Positions 36,903-46,935 of a DNA stretch of 64,000 bases are shown one piece after another. The notes below the pieces were generated by a model, which did no database searches, was not told the origin of the DNA, and worked only from the letters and a program-made list of their open reading frames with translations. Position 1 is the first letter of the stretch; each line of letters opens with the position of its first letter. Location: contig JAHZKX010000061.1 in NCBI GenBank assembly GCA_022600195.1, forward strand, positions 1-64,000, read 5' to 3'. A program made the translations under genes and the position numbers. The DNA comes from Planctomycetota bacterium (lineage in GTDB: Bacteria > Planctomycetota > Planctomycetia > Planctomycetales > Planctomycetaceae).

Positions 36903-38831
36903 TCAGATTTTGACGGGTTTTGATCCATCGATCCCCATTTTTTTGAGTCTTTCTTTTCTCTTGCGTTCTTCATCAGGGGCAAAACGCGGGGTGTTATTTC
37001 TCACGCGATTTCCCTGAGCATCAAGATTCAATTTGAGTTCCTGCCAGCCCCAGCCTAAAGGTTGATTGAGTTCTTTCGCGGCCAAATAAGCCCAGGGAGT
37101 TCCTGGATGATTATCGATAATCCCGTTGAGTAGTTCCTTTGCCTGTTTGCCCAGTTTACGAACAGACGGACTGGATTTCACGTCTTTAGCAGGCTGCAGT
37201 CTCCAGGCATTGTTGCCTTTTTTGGTGAATGTTTTTGGGCTGCTTTTCATATCTGCGAGGATCGTGTTGTAACCAAAAGTCCGCACGCGGATAGCCAAAA
37301 CCCGACCTAACGCCAAGTCATAATTCGCCCGCCAGCGTGGTTCCGTAATTTTCTTTCGGTCCTTCAAACCCTGTTCCAGCATCATCTGAATTTCATTCAA
37401 GCCATAATCCAGCTCTGAAACCGGCTTCTGTGCTGCTGTAATTGCCTGTCTCAACACATTGTCAGTCGTTGCAGGAAATACCAGTGTAGGAGTTGGCAGT
37501 CTGCGTTTTGAGAGTCGCGTTGCGGTGGCTGTTTTAACCAGTGCCATTTTCGCTGCATTCTTTTCGACTTTTCTTTGGTAATCGCGAATTGAAATGTAAT
37601 CGGGGTGATAACCCCGCATATCCGCGGCTTCAAATTTGGGTCCAGCTGTTTCCTGGGTAATGAAATAAATACCATTGGTTTCTGCACACAAACGAGTCAA
37701 ACCATAGGGGCCATAGCCGGAAGAAAGCTGACTAATATTGTAACTGTTCTGACCCCAGAATGGCATTTTGACCCGCTCCGACATCACCGTTTCCGGGCCG
37801 GTTTCTAATACAGCCATATCTACCTTGAGACCGGGTTCGATTTCGTAGTCGCGTAGAATCACTTCGCGTTGACCAAAGGGAGCAGCATTTCCAACGACAT
37901 AACATTTAATCCCATTTCGTTTGGTCAGCAGAATCGTTTCTTCGAGGTTTTGCTGAGCATCCGAGCCTGCTTCATCAGTGACGACGATCACCATCATATT
38001 CCGCCTTCCCTGCTTTTTGTAGGAAAGATAGCGTTTGGACACTGCGCTGACAGCACCAAACACATTTTCGTCTCCAGAAGCATCCGGTTTGATCGAACGA
38101 ATCTTCGCAACGATCTCTTTTACATCACTCACCGGTTCCTTTGTGATGAATTGTGTCGTCGCACCAAAAGAGGCAACCGCTGTTTTCAACGAGTTTTCAT
38201 TTTCAGCCGCTTCGAGGATGCCCAACTGCTTATAGACATTTTCAAACCGGTCTGCGATTTCATTACGCCGCTTGCTGACAGAAGCAGAAACATCAAACAA
38301 CCAGACCACCAATAGTTTCTTTTCTTTGGCCGTGGCGGCAATTTCCAGAGTCAAACGATCAATAGCTCCTGCAACACCTCCTGGACGGTCTGTTTCCCCC
38401 GTGACTTCGACAGCTGCTGTCAGTTGTTCCTGGGCAGGTTCAGTGATCTTGTCATCAAACAGAGGCTCAGGAGTTTCGATTTCTGTTTCCAGCTGATTTT
38501 TCATCGCCTCCTGCTGTTCCTTTGACGTTTGCGGCGCCGCTGCCAACGAAGGTGATAAAATATTCGTGTCGCCCGCTGTGCCGACAACATCTGAAATGGT
38601 CGGATCAAGTTTGAAAACGTCCGGATCAATTTCTTCAATCGACGAAATAATCGCGTGCTCGGAATCGAGCAAGGTAATGCGCGTAATGCTGGCCAGCGCA
38701 AACAGAATCAGCAAATGCACACCCAGACTGATAAACCAGGCAGGCACTTCCTTCATGTTCAACCAGTTGCGAGGTTCAACATCTATAATTTCATCAACAT
38801 GAACGTCCCTGGTGGAATTGACAACACTCAC
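36903..38831 (-). CDS. Membrane-anchored VWA-domain protein, copy 2
   Basis: A 642-residue paralogue of the protein at 34825-36699, with the same order: N-terminal membrane segment (about 33-51), linker, VWA domain with MIDAS FDVSASVSK (Asp180) and VVTDEAGSD, and a helical C-terminal part with RWRANYDLALGRVLAIRVRTF and HPGTPWAYLAAKELNQ. The start is a GTG after GAGGAG (AGGAGC plus six bases). Both copies keep the MIDAS Asp and Ser residues, so both should bind metal. The pair is probably an ancient duplication, separated by about 200 bases and likely transcribed separately. Function unknown. Confidence 0.78.
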   Translation of the reverse strand: MSVVNSTRDVHVDEIIDVEPRNWLNMKEVPAWFISLGVHLLILFALASITRITLLDSEHAIISSIEEIDPDVFKLDPTISDVVGTAGDTNILSPSLAAAPQTSKEQQEAMKNQLETEIETPEPLFDDKITEPAQEQLTAAVEVTGETDRPGGVAGAIDRLTLEIAATAKEKKLLVVWLFDVSASVSKRRNEIADRFENVYKQLGILEAAENENSLKTAVASFGATTQFITKEPVSDVKEIVAKIRSIKPDASGDENVFGAVSAVSKRYLSYKKQGRRNMMVIVVTDEAGSDAQQNLEETILLTKRNGIKCYVVGNAAPFGQREVILRDYEIEPGLKVDMAVLETGPETVMSERVKMPFWGQNSYNISQLSSGYGPYGLTRLCAETNGIYFITQETAGPKFEAADMRGYHPDYISIRDYQRKVEKNAAKMALVKTATATRLSKRRLPTPTLVFPATTDNVLRQAITAAQKPVSELDYGLNEIQMMLEQGLKDRKKITEPRWRANYDLALGRVLAIRVRTFGYNTILADMKSSPKTFTKKGNNAWRLQPAKDVKSSPSVRKLGKQAKELLNGIIDNHPGTPWAYLAAKELNQPLGWGWQELKLNLDAQGNRVRNNTPRFAPDEERKRKERLKKMGIDGSKPVKI

Positions 38832-39264
38832 GGTCTGCTCCTCAGATTAGACTGAAATAAACACCAAATCAGCAATTATTTAAATCTGCTGATTGTATTT
38901 TAGTAGTGATTTGGAAAGAACTTTCAGATTCCAGATGCAATGATTAACATCATCGACGATTATAAGAATTTTCGACCATCAATGGCTTATTAAACTTAGA
39001 ATTTTACCCCTGAATTCAGACAATTACAATCATTGTCTGCATTGCCTCGCAGAAAAACTGTTCGTTAGTACACTTAATGTGCTCAAAATAGCTGAAATGA
39101 CTCTACTTATTAACCTCAAACAGAGTCGAAATGTTCGTCCTTTTTTCGTATTCCACAATAATTTAGAACGATCAACGAACAACGATTACGCCTGACGCAA
39201 AGAACACATAAACTGACGAAATACTGCTGGCGAATTTCCAAGTACCATTTTCAGGTTTTCAAGC
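38832..39264. other. Divergent intergenic region with an inverted repeat near VWA copy 2
   Basis: About 430 AT-rich bases with no supported gene, between divergent starts (VWA copy 2 on minus, DUF456 on plus). A perfect 8-base inverted repeat, AATCAGCA (38867-38874) and TGCTGATT (38887-38894), lies about 36-63 bases upstream of the VWA GTG and could be an operator. A TATAAT on the minus strand near 38957 lacks a convincing -35. No RNA gene was recognised. Confidence 0.35.
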
Positions 39265-39840
39265 ATGTCATTTGAATGGCTGTATGACTGGGTCCCGTTC
39301 ACATTTTATTATCTGATGGCGGTCTTGTTACTTCTGGCGAATCTGACCGCCTGGGTATCGATTCTGTTTCTCATACCGGGCAACTGGATTGTTGTGTTTC
39401 TGTCTGCGCTGTTTTATGTCTTGATGCCCGTCGAAGATTACAATGGGCTGTCGCTCACCGTCATCCTGATTGCTGCTGCATTGGCAGGAGTGGGTGAACT
39501 GGTCGAGCTGCTGGGCGGATCGGCAGGTGCTGCGAAAAAAGGAGCCAGCCGGCGCGCGATGATACTCTCACTTTTAGCCACTTTTGTGGGTAGTCTTGTG
39601 GGTGCCACGATCGCCACTCCCATTGTGCCCCCGATTGGAACCATTGGCGGCGCGATACTGGGAGGAGCTCTGGGTGCTTATATGGGCGCTTATCTTGGAG
39701 AGATGTGGAAAGGTAATCAGGACGTCGATCGAGGGGAAATCAGTCGCGCGGCATTTATCGGCCGTATTTTGGGAGTTGTCGGAAAAATGGCTATCGGCGT
39801 GATCATCATTGTGATGATTACCATTGATTCGTTTATCTAA
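39265..39840 (+). CDS. DUF456 membrane protein
   Basis: A 191-residue integral membrane protein of DUF456. It has about five hydrophobic segments: residues 13-35, 40-55, 62-80, a Gly/Ala-rich pair in the middle (LGGALGAYMGAYLGEM), and a C-terminal one (MAIGVIIIVMITIDSFI). The GG-rich central hairpin is characteristic of the family, whose function is not known. No clear ribosome site precedes the ATG. It is transcribed alone. Confidence 0.8.
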   Translation: MSFEWLYDWVPFTFYYLMAVLLLLANLTAWVSILFLIPGNWIVVFLSALFYVLMPVEDYNGLSLTVILIAAALAGVGELVELLGGSAGAAKKGASRRAMILSLLATFVGSLVGATIATPIVPPIGTIGGAILGGALGAYMGAYLGEMWKGNQDVDRGEISRAAFIGRILGVVGKMAIGVIIIVMITIDSFI

Positions 39841-39873
39841 CTGGCATTTCCAGCAATGGATTCTCATACATGA

Positions 39874-40074
39874 TCAGGTTACACGGTTTACGCTCGCACT
39901 CTCATCAAGAATTCTGTGACAATCCCGAAGCTGTTTGACAGACCAGCCAATGACTCTTGCAAAAATTCCAATCGCCAACGGGATCCCAAAAACAAAACAG
40001 GTCATGACCAAAATCTGAAAAAACTCCCGATCGTTGAAGTTGCCAAAATATTCCCAGATTAGATTCCAGTCCAT
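39874..40074 (-). CDS. Small single-span membrane protein
   Basis: A 66-residue protein with a membrane segment in residues about 20-43 (FQILVMTCFVFGIPLAIGIFARVIGW). A good ribosome site, AAAAGGTGA, lies six bases before the ATG, which supports translation. No family recognised. It is convergent with the DUF456 gene (33-base gap) and divergent from hrpA. Confidence 0.5.
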   Translation of the reverse strand: MDWNLIWEYFGNFNDREFFQILVMTCFVFGIPLAIGIFARVIGWSVKQLRDCHRILDESASVNRVT

Positions 40075-40340
40075 ACTGATTCACCTTTTATAAAAATGCG
40101 TTCCATATACATTCGCCTTGATATTCGAACTTTCTAATCGAGTCTTGGGATGATTTTGCTTAAAAAATCTCTGTGATCAAAATAAATATGACCGGCAGCC
40201 GTCAAAACCGACTCTTTTCTACGTTCGAACCGGTAATCTGACAATATCTCTGGCTAAAGGCTTCGCGCTGCCGAACTTTCGTTTCATAATGCGGGTCCTT
40301 AATTCTCTCTGGTCTGCCCTCCTTTTTATAGAGTTGTCTG

Positions 40341-43300
40341 ATGTCCGGCGATTCTCAATCTGCTGCTGCTGACGCTGGTTCTGCCAGTGAGAGTATGACT
40401 GCTGCGCTATCGGAACTGCCGGCTTTGATCTCGCAGGCGATGGCCGGTGATCAGTTTCGGTTTTCACAACGGCTGCGGTCGATTCGGCAGGCGCAGAAAA
40501 ACAAGAAGCCGTTCGATAAGAGTCTGAAGCGACTGCGAGAGGAACTCGAGAAATCGATTGAACGCCGCGCCGCGCGGTTGAAACAGTGTCCCAAGATTAC
40601 GTTTGACAAGAGCCTGCCGATTCATGAAGAGTTGGATTCCATTCAGAGGACTATCGAAGAGAATCAGGTCGTGATCGTCTGTGGGGAAACGGGGTCGGGG
40701 AAATCAACGCAGCTTCCGAAACTTCTACTCTCGATGGGCCGTGGCATAGGTGGTTTGATTGGTCATACGCAACCCCGGCGGATCGCTGCTCGTGCGGTCT
40801 GTGCGAGAATCTCTGAAGAATTGGGGCGCGAACAGGGAACCGCTTGTGGCTTTAAGATTCGTTTTACGGACACTACGAATCCCAACACGTATATCAAATT
40901 GATGACCGATGGCATTTTGCTGGCAGAGACACAAAGTGACGGTTTTTTAAATCAGTATGATACGATCATTATTGACGAAGCCCACGAACGTTCATTGAAC
41001 ATTGATTTTCTGCTGGGCTTTCTCAAACGCTTAATCAGCAAACGTCAAGACCTGCGGGTGATCATCACGTCTGCCACGATTGACGCCGACCGCTTCAGCG
41101 AACATTTTTCTAGTAAAGACAAACCGGCGCCGATCCTGAATGTTTCAGGCAGAACTTATCCGGTGGAAGTTCGCTATCGTCCATTGGATGAGAAACCGAC
41201 AGAGAAAAAAACAGCCAAGTCACAGGATAACGTGGCTGACGAACAATCGTTGCTGGCGAATGCCGTGAACGAACTGGCGGCCATTGATGATGGCGACATT
41301 CTGATTTTTGTACCGACGGAATGGGATATCCGCGAAACCGCCAAGCTATTGCGGGGGCGTTCGATTATTGGAGACGACGGCGCACGGTCGACAGAAATTG
41401 TGCCGTTATATGGTCGTCTGTCGATGGCGGAACAAAATAAAGTGTTTCGCCCCTCCTCTTATCGGCGGATTGTCATTGCCACAAACGTGGCGGAATCTTC
41501 GATCACGGTGCCTGGAATTCGATATGTGGTCGATACAGGACTGGCGCGGATCAGCCGTTATAGTAGTCGTTCACAAGTGCAACGGTTGCCGATTGAGGCG
41601 GTCTCGCAAGCGTCCGCCAATCAGCGGGCCGGTCGCTGTGGCCGAGTGGCGCCCGGGATTTGTATTCGTCTTTATAGTGAATCCGATTACAACGGCCGCG
41701 ATGAATTCACGTCACCCGAAATTTTGCGTACGAATCTAGCATCGGTCATTTTACAAACGCTGAATATGAAACTGGGGGCGATTGAAGAGTTTCCGTTTCT
41801 CGATCCACCCAAGCCGATCGCAATTCGCGATGGTTACAATACTCTATTCGAACTGGGAGCCATCGACGAACAGAACAAGCTGACCGACATTGGTCGGCAA
41901 TTGAGTCGTCTGCCAGTGGATCCACGTATTGCCCGTATGATTCTGGCGGCCCATGATGAAAATTGTCTGCACGAAATTCTGATTATCGCAGCTGCCCTGG
42001 AATTACAGGATCCGCGCGAGCGACCGATTGATAAACAGCAGGCCGCCGATGAAGCGCATGAGCAATTTCGTGATCCCGATTCCGACTTTCTCAGCTTTCT
42101 GAAACTGTGGGATTTTTATCATAAACTGAAGGATGATTTGTCGCAAAGTCGCCTGCGCAGGGCATGTGCACAAAGTTTTCTGTCTTACAATCGGCTGCGG
42201 GAATGGGCAGATATCTTTCGACAATTGCGACAATTGGTAGAAGAAACGGGGCTGAAGCCTCATCCACGGAAAGATGATTCTGCATCCATCCACCGTGCAC
42301 TGCTTCCCGGTTTTCTGACCAACATCGCTATGCGGTCGGACACTCACGAATACACGGGTTCGGGTCAGCAGAAGTATTTTCTCTGGCCTGGCTCGGGAGT
42401 GTTCGAGAAAAAGCCTAAGTGGATTATTTCGGCGGAATTGATTGAAACCAGTAAGCGTTATGCACGGACTGTGGCAAAAATTTCGCCAAACTGGATCGAG
42501 CCGGCTGCCGGTCATTTAATAAAAAAAAGTTGGAGTGATCCGCGCTGGAACGGAGACGCCGCTTCGGCTGTCGCAACAGAAAAGGTCATGCTGTTCGGGC
42601 TGACGATTGTTCCCCGGCGTCCTGTACATTATGGAAAAATCGATCCTGAACATTCGCGGACCTTATTGCTGCAATACGGACTGGTGGAAGGGGATATCAA
42701 TTTGACGATTGATTTTCTGTCGCACAATCAAAAGTTGCTTTCCGATCTTGAACAGCAGCAGGCCAAGTCGCGGCGTTATGATTTGATTCCTTCCCAGGAA
42801 CAACAGTTCGCGTTCTACGATGATCGGATTCCGACAGACGTTTGTGATGGTGTGAGTTTGAAGAAATGGTGGAAAGTCGCCAACAGAAAAACGCCAACGC
42901 TGCTGAATATGCGACTGGAAGATTTTTTTGAAGAAGAATCGCAAGAAATTGATGAAACCGAATTTCCCAACGCGATCAACCTGGGAAAAATGCAATTTCC
43001 GCTGGAATATCATTTGGAGCCCGGCGCTGAAGAAGACGGGGTCACGGTTTCAATTCCGCAGGAAAGTCTGAACCAACTTTCGCCACAACGCCTGGGCTGG
43101 CTGGTGCCGGGCCTTTTGGAAGAAAAAGTGGCTGCGATGATTAAAGCGCTACCCAAGTCGGTTCGCCGGATGCTGGTGCCTGCGCCTGAGACGGCGCGAC
43201 AAGTGGTTAGTAAATTGGAATTCGGGAAAGGTTCGTTTGAAGAAACAGTGGCGGAAATGTTGTCTCAAATTTCAGGAGAGCGGATTACCGCAGATTTATT

Positions 43301-44327
43301 TGAACTGCAGCGACTGCCTCATCATTTGCAGATGAATATTCGCGTGCTCGATCAAAGCGGCGCAGCAATCACCAGCAAACGGAATCTGAATGAGTTGCGA
43401 CAGGAGTACGGCTCGAAAGCGGCAGACAGTTTTAGTTCACTCTCTGATGACCGCTGGAGCCAGACAGGTTTAACCGATTGGACTTTTGGAGATTTTCCGG
43501 CAGAAGTGCAAATTCAACACGATCATCTTTCACTCACCGGTTTCCCGAGTTTAGTCGATGAGGGGACATCGGTGGCGCTCTGCTTGCGTGATGCCCCCGA
43601 ACGGGCCGCCTATGAAACGCGATTTGGATTGAGACGACTATTCATTCTGTCTGAACATCGACGCCTGAAAACACAGATTGATCATTTGCCCGATTTGAAC
43701 CGCATGTCAATGTACGCGACAGCGATCGGTGGAATCAATTTGCACGAACAGTTGGCCGAATTGCTCGCAGAACGAACACTGTTTGGTCAAAAAGAACGAC
43801 TGCCTCGTAGCCTTGCCCAATATCAACAGTTTGTAAAAGAATGGCGAAACCAAATACCAGTGGCCGCTCAGGATCTGGCTAGTTTACTGCCGGGTCTATT
43901 TGAGCAGTATCATCGAATGAAAGTGACGCTGGATAAAACAAAAGTACCCGCCTGGAATGAACCACTGCATGACATGCGGGCCCAGCTAAACGCAATGATC
44001 AACGGTCGCTTTCTGGTGAGCACACCTTACCCGTGGCTGCAACAATTCCCACGTTATCTACAGGGCATGGAAGTTCGTCTGGGAAAACTGGGAGGGACCG
44101 GATTGAAACGTGATATCAACAATATCCGTAGCATATCGCGTTACTTCGAACTGTATTCCCAACGCGCGCGGCAACATCACGAACGGGAAATTATTGATCC
44201 GCAGTTGATCAAATTTCGCTGGATGCTGGAAGAATATCGCGTGTCGCTGTTTGCCCAGAAACTGGGAACGGCTTTGAAAGTGTCGCCGAAAATTCTCGAT
44301 GAGCAATGGGCGGCGGTTCGAGACTGA
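40341..44327 (+). CDS. hrpA: ATP-dependent RNA helicase HrpA
   Basis: A 1328-residue DEAH-box helicase that unwinds RNA, linked in E. coli to mRNA processing and rescue of stalled ribosomes. It shows Walker A GETGSGKST (Lys121), motif II DEAH (about residues 212-215), motif III ITSATIDADRF, and the C-terminal QRAGRCGRVAPG of the second RecA-like domain. Helicase-associated and OB-fold domains follow. The last third carries the DUF3418 region typical of HrpA. Length matches full-length HrpA, so the gene is intact. The N-terminal 40 residues are Ala/Ser-rich and low in complexity. It stands alone on the plus strand. Confidence 0.95.
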   Translation: MSGDSQSAAADAGSASESMTAALSELPALISQAMAGDQFRFSQRLRSIRQAQKNKKPFDKSLKRLREELEKSIERRAARLKQCPKITFDKSLPIHEELDSIQRTIEENQVVIVCGETGSGKSTQLPKLLLSMGRGIGGLIGHTQPRRIAARAVCARISEELGREQGTACGFKIRFTDTTNPNTYIKLMTDGILLAETQSDGFLNQYDTIIIDEAHERSLNIDFLLGFLKRLISKRQDLRVIITSATIDADRFSEHFSSKDKPAPILNVSGRTYPVEVRYRPLDEKPTEKKTAKSQDNVADEQSLLANAVNELAAIDDGDILIFVPTEWDIRETAKLLRGRSIIGDDGARSTEIVPLYGRLSMAEQNKVFRPSSYRRIVIATNVAESSITVPGIRYVVDTGLARISRYSSRSQVQRLPIEAVSQASANQRAGRCGRVAPGICIRLYSESDYNGRDEFTSPEILRTNLASVILQTLNMKLGAIEEFPFLDPPKPIAIRDGYNTLFELGAIDEQNKLTDIGRQLSRLPVDPRIARMILAAHDENCLHEILIIAAALELQDPRERPIDKQQAADEAHEQFRDPDSDFLSFLKLWDFYHKLKDDLSQSRLRRACAQSFLSYNRLREWADIFRQLRQLVEETGLKPHPRKDDSASIHRALLPGFLTNIAMRSDTHEYTGSGQQKYFLWPGSGVFEKKPKWIISAELIETSKRYARTVAKISPNWIEPAAGHLIKKSWSDPRWNGDAASAVATEKVMLFGLTIVPRRPVHYGKIDPEHSRTLLLQYGLVEGDINLTIDFLSHNQKLLSDLEQQQAKSRRYDLIPSQEQQFAFYDDRIPTDVCDGVSLKKWWKVANRKTPTLLNMRLEDFFEEESQEIDETEFPNAINLGKMQFPLEYHLEPGAEEDGVTVSIPQESLNQLSPQRLGWLVPGLLEEKVAAMIKALPKSVRRMLVPAPETARQVVSKLEFGKGSFEETVAEMLSQISGERITADLFELQRLPHHLQMNIRVLDQSGAAITSKRNLNELRQEYGSKAADSFSSLSDDRWSQTGLTDWTFGDFPAEVQIQHDHLSLTGFPSLVDEGTSVALCLRDAPERAAYETRFGLRRLFILSEHRRLKTQIDHLPDLNRMSMYATAIGGINLHEQLAELLAERTLFGQKERLPRSLAQYQQFVKEWRNQIPVAAQDLASLLPGLFEQYHRMKVTLDKTKVPAWNEPLHDMRAQLNAMINGRFLVSTPYPWLQQFPRYLQGMEVRLGKLGGTGLKRDINNIRSISRYFELYSQRARQHHEREIIDPQLIKFRWMLEEYRVSLFAQKLGTALKVSPKILDEQWAAVRD

Positions 44328-44396
44328 TTCCCTCCTGCGGGCGCCACTGCTGTGGGGAAGATCAGTTCCCGATTTTACGGTGTTTACGATGAATTC

Positions 44397-45455
44397 TTAA
44401 GCGGTCACTTCGACGTAATCGTTAAATTCTTCTAAAAGTTGATTGATGATTGTGGAAGAGCCGAGTGCATAAATGCTGTCGCCGGCATTGATGATTGTAG
44501 TACTGGGAGGCGGCATTTGCGGTTCGTGTCCGGGTTTGCAGATACCGACGATCATAATTCCTTTGTTACTGAAATCAGTTTCGCTCAATTTTTTTCCACA
44601 ATACGGATTCGCTTCATTGATCTGTAAGTCAGCAACTTCAAAACCGCCGATGTTTTTACTGGCGACTTCAACTAAATCTTCCACGGCAGGGTGTATCATG
44701 AATCGGGCGATCTTGACGGCTCCACTGCGAAACGGGCTGACCACACGGTTGGCACCTGCGTGTTTGATTTTTTCTCCTGCTTTATCATCACTGGCCCGCG
44801 CGATGATTTGAAAATCGGGATTTAACATGCGCGCTGTCAGAACCACATAGACATTGGCAGCATCACTGGGCAAGGCAGTAGCAAGAGACTTGGCACAATC
44901 GATGCCGGCACTCTGCAGAATGAAATCATCGGTGGCATCGCCATGAATATAATACCAGCCTTTTTCACCACAGACAGCCTGTAAATGCTCTTCATTGCTA
45001 TCAATCACGACGAATGATTTTTCTCTTTCATGGAGGTATTCACAAATGGATTGCCCCATGCGACCAATTCCACACACAATGAAATGGTCGTCTAACTTCG
45101 AGATTGTCTTCTCCATGCGTCGTTTCTCCAACATCGAACTCATTTGTTGACGAACAATCCATTGCCCGAGCAGTGAAACACTATACGTAAAAATTCCCAA
45201 ACCAAAAATGAGATAAAATATGATAAAGATCTTGCCGTTATCACTCAAACGGGGCAGTAATTCATAACCTACAGTCGTTGCAGTGATGACAATAAAGAAC
45301 AGGCTGTCTAACCAAGATATTCCTTCAAGGAGGTGAATTCCTACAGTACCAAATATCGTAAATCCAAACAGCAGGCCAATGACGCGCAGAGCCCGTACCT
45401 TGGCAAACCGATTTGGTTTTGACAGATCTATGTTTGAGAACGCCATATGAAACAT
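44397..45455 (-). CDS. Two-TM potassium channel with a cytosolic RCK (TrkA-N) domain
   Basis: A 353-residue protein. Two membrane helices flank a pore loop (about residues 20-95), then comes an RCK module with Rossmann motif FIVCGIGRMGQSICEYL, the DATDDFILQSAGI ligand loop, and a C-terminal TrkA-C part (GKKLSETDFSNKGIMIVGICKPGH). It should gate ion flow by a cytosolic ligand. The selectivity filter reads TATTVGYELLP: GYE where GYG is usual. The ATG at 45455 or 45446 is downstream of the hpnE stop (45466); the frame stays open back to 45680 inside hpnE, so the longer start is unlikely. It is probably co-transcribed with hpnE. Confidence 0.85.
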   Translation of the reverse strand: MFHMAFSNIDLSKPNRFAKVRALRVIGLLFGFTIFGTVGIHLLEGISWLDSLFFIVITATTVGYELLPRLSDNGKIFIIFYLIFGLGIFTYSVSLLGQWIVRQQMSSMLEKRRMEKTISKLDDHFIVCGIGRMGQSICEYLHEREKSFVVIDSNEEHLQAVCGEKGWYYIHGDATDDFILQSAGIDCAKSLATALPSDAANVYVVLTARMLNPDFQIIARASDDKAGEKIKHAGANRVVSPFRSGAVKIARFMIHPAVEDLVEVASKNIGGFEVADLQINEANPYCGKKLSETDFSNKGIMIVGICKPGHEPQMPPPSTTIINAGDSIYALGSSTIINQLLEEFNDYVEVTA

Positions 45456-45465
45456 GTCTGAGAGT

Positions 45466-46935
45466 TTACAGTCTGAATAGAATTTTGGATAGAATACTCG
45501 TCTTACTCGGAGGTAAAAATAAAGATTCCGGTTGTTGCAGGTCTTCCAATAGATACTCGACTGCCTTGAGTCCGCTGCGAACTGCTCCTTCCATCGTGGC
45601 AGGCCAACCTGTGGCGGTCCAGTCTCCAGCAAGATAGAGACCCGTGACATTTGTTCTTTGTGAAGGTCGTAAACGTTCAATACCCGGTTTGACAGAGAAG
45701 ACAGCCTGATGTTCTGTGAGCATCCGACTATGATTCAGTTGAGCATTTCGCGTCTCCGGCCAGATGCGGGTTAAGTCCTCGATGACTTCCGCGATGATCT
45801 CGTCCTGTGTGCGCCCCTGTCTTGCTGCACTGGTCAAACTGTGGCTGGCGGAAATCACAATCTGATAATAAAAACCTTCTTCTGAAGAATGTTGCATCAA
45901 TCGGCTGCGATTGAACATCCATTGTGAGAGACAGTCAACAAAGACCGCGTGCGGTAGTTCGGTGATTTCACGATCGAACCAGAGATGCACACTGGTAATA
46001 GGGGCAGACTCGATCTGTTCAATTTTTGACAGAGAATCCCGTCCGGTAAATTCATCGGGTAACATTGATAGCACGCGTTGGTGAGGAACTGCTAAAACGA
46101 CGCGATCACAGGCGATTTCCTGTCCATTTCGCAAGGTCACGCCGGTCACTTTTCCGTCAGTCATCTGGACACGTTTCACCCCGGTTTGCAGGTGGATTTT
46201 TGCCTGTTGTTTTTCCAGACGTTTCAGAATCACATCACCATATAACTGTTCGAGTGGCACGGTGGGAATTATTACCTGCCAATGGTCGCGGGCTCTTAAA
46301 AAACCATCGACAAAAACTTTTTGCGCATGAGACAGGCTAATGCGCTCCAGACTTTCACTTAACGCACTGACCAGAACCACATTCCAGAATCGATTGATGA
46401 CATTTTGAGACTGTCCCTGATCGGCCAACCATTGAGCCATCGTTGGTTCCTGATCTAAATCAACTTGCATCCGTGCCAGTTTTTTTAAACCCCGTGCCAA
46501 TTCAATTTTTTCGAAAAATGATAAATAGGAGAGCCTTCCAAAGGCTGGCAGTAAATGTAAGGGAGTGGGCAGGAACGAGCTCTCGGAAAAGACATTGATT
46601 TTGAACTGCCCGTCGGCCCGGTTTGAACTGGAATGATCAGGTCTGGAAATTTTGGGTCCGACGAAATAGAGCTGTTTTTCTCTGCGAAAAGAGGGTGCGA
46701 TTCCTGTCATTTCACAAAACCGATTAAATTCATCGCAGCAGCCCATGCTGACATGCTGACAGTTATCAATCAAATGCTGTGTTTGTTTATCTTCAAATGA
46801 ACTGGCCCTGCCTCCCAGTCGGGGACGCGATTCGTACAGGGAGACGGGTATTCCTCGATCCGAGAGCGTCACCGCACAGGCCAATCCAGCCAGCCCGCCT
46901 CCGATAATGACAACTTCTGCGAATGGGGCTCCCAA
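45466..46935 (-). CDS. hpnE: Hydroxysqualene dehydroxylase (squalene-associated FAD-dependent desaturase)
   Basis: The last enzyme of the HpnC-HpnD-HpnE route, which makes squalene from farnesyl diphosphate for hopanoids or sterols. The N-terminal FAD-binding motif is VVIIGGGLAGLACAVTLSDRG (about residues 8-28), followed by SLYESRPRLGGRASSF. HLIDNCQHVSMGCCDEF near residue 54 is characteristic of the HpnE group as opposed to phytoene desaturases. A closing FAD contact, GLYLAGDWTATGWPATMEGA, lies near the C-terminus. At 489 aa the length is normal. hpnC and hpnD are not in the window. Confidence 0.9.
   Translation of the reverse strand: MGAPFAEVVIIGGGLAGLACAVTLSDRGIPVSLYESRPRLGGRASSFEDKQTQHLIDNCQHVSMGCCDEFNRFCEMTGIAPSFRREKQLYFVGPKISRPDHSSSNRADGQFKINVFSESSFLPTPLHLLPAFGRLSYLSFFEKIELARGLKKLARMQVDLDQEPTMAQWLADQGQSQNVINRFWNVVLVSALSESLERISLSHAQKVFVDGFLRARDHWQVIIPTVPLEQLYGDVILKRLEKQQAKIHLQTGVKRVQMTDGKVTGVTLRNGQEIACDRVVLAVPHQRVLSMLPDEFTGRDSLSKIEQIESAPITSVHLWFDREITELPHAVFVDCLSQWMFNRSRLMQHSSEEGFYYQIVISASHSLTSAARQGRTQDEIIAEVIEDLTRIWPETRNAQLNHSRMLTEHQAVFSVKPGIERLRPSQRTNVTGLYLAGDWTATGWPATMEGAVRSGLKAVEYLLEDLQQPESLFLPPSKTSILSKILFRL

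Noticed and set aside
45456-45680. N-terminal extension of the potassium channel frame
   Set aside because: It lies entirely within the hpnE coding region in another frame and has no similarity to channel sequence.
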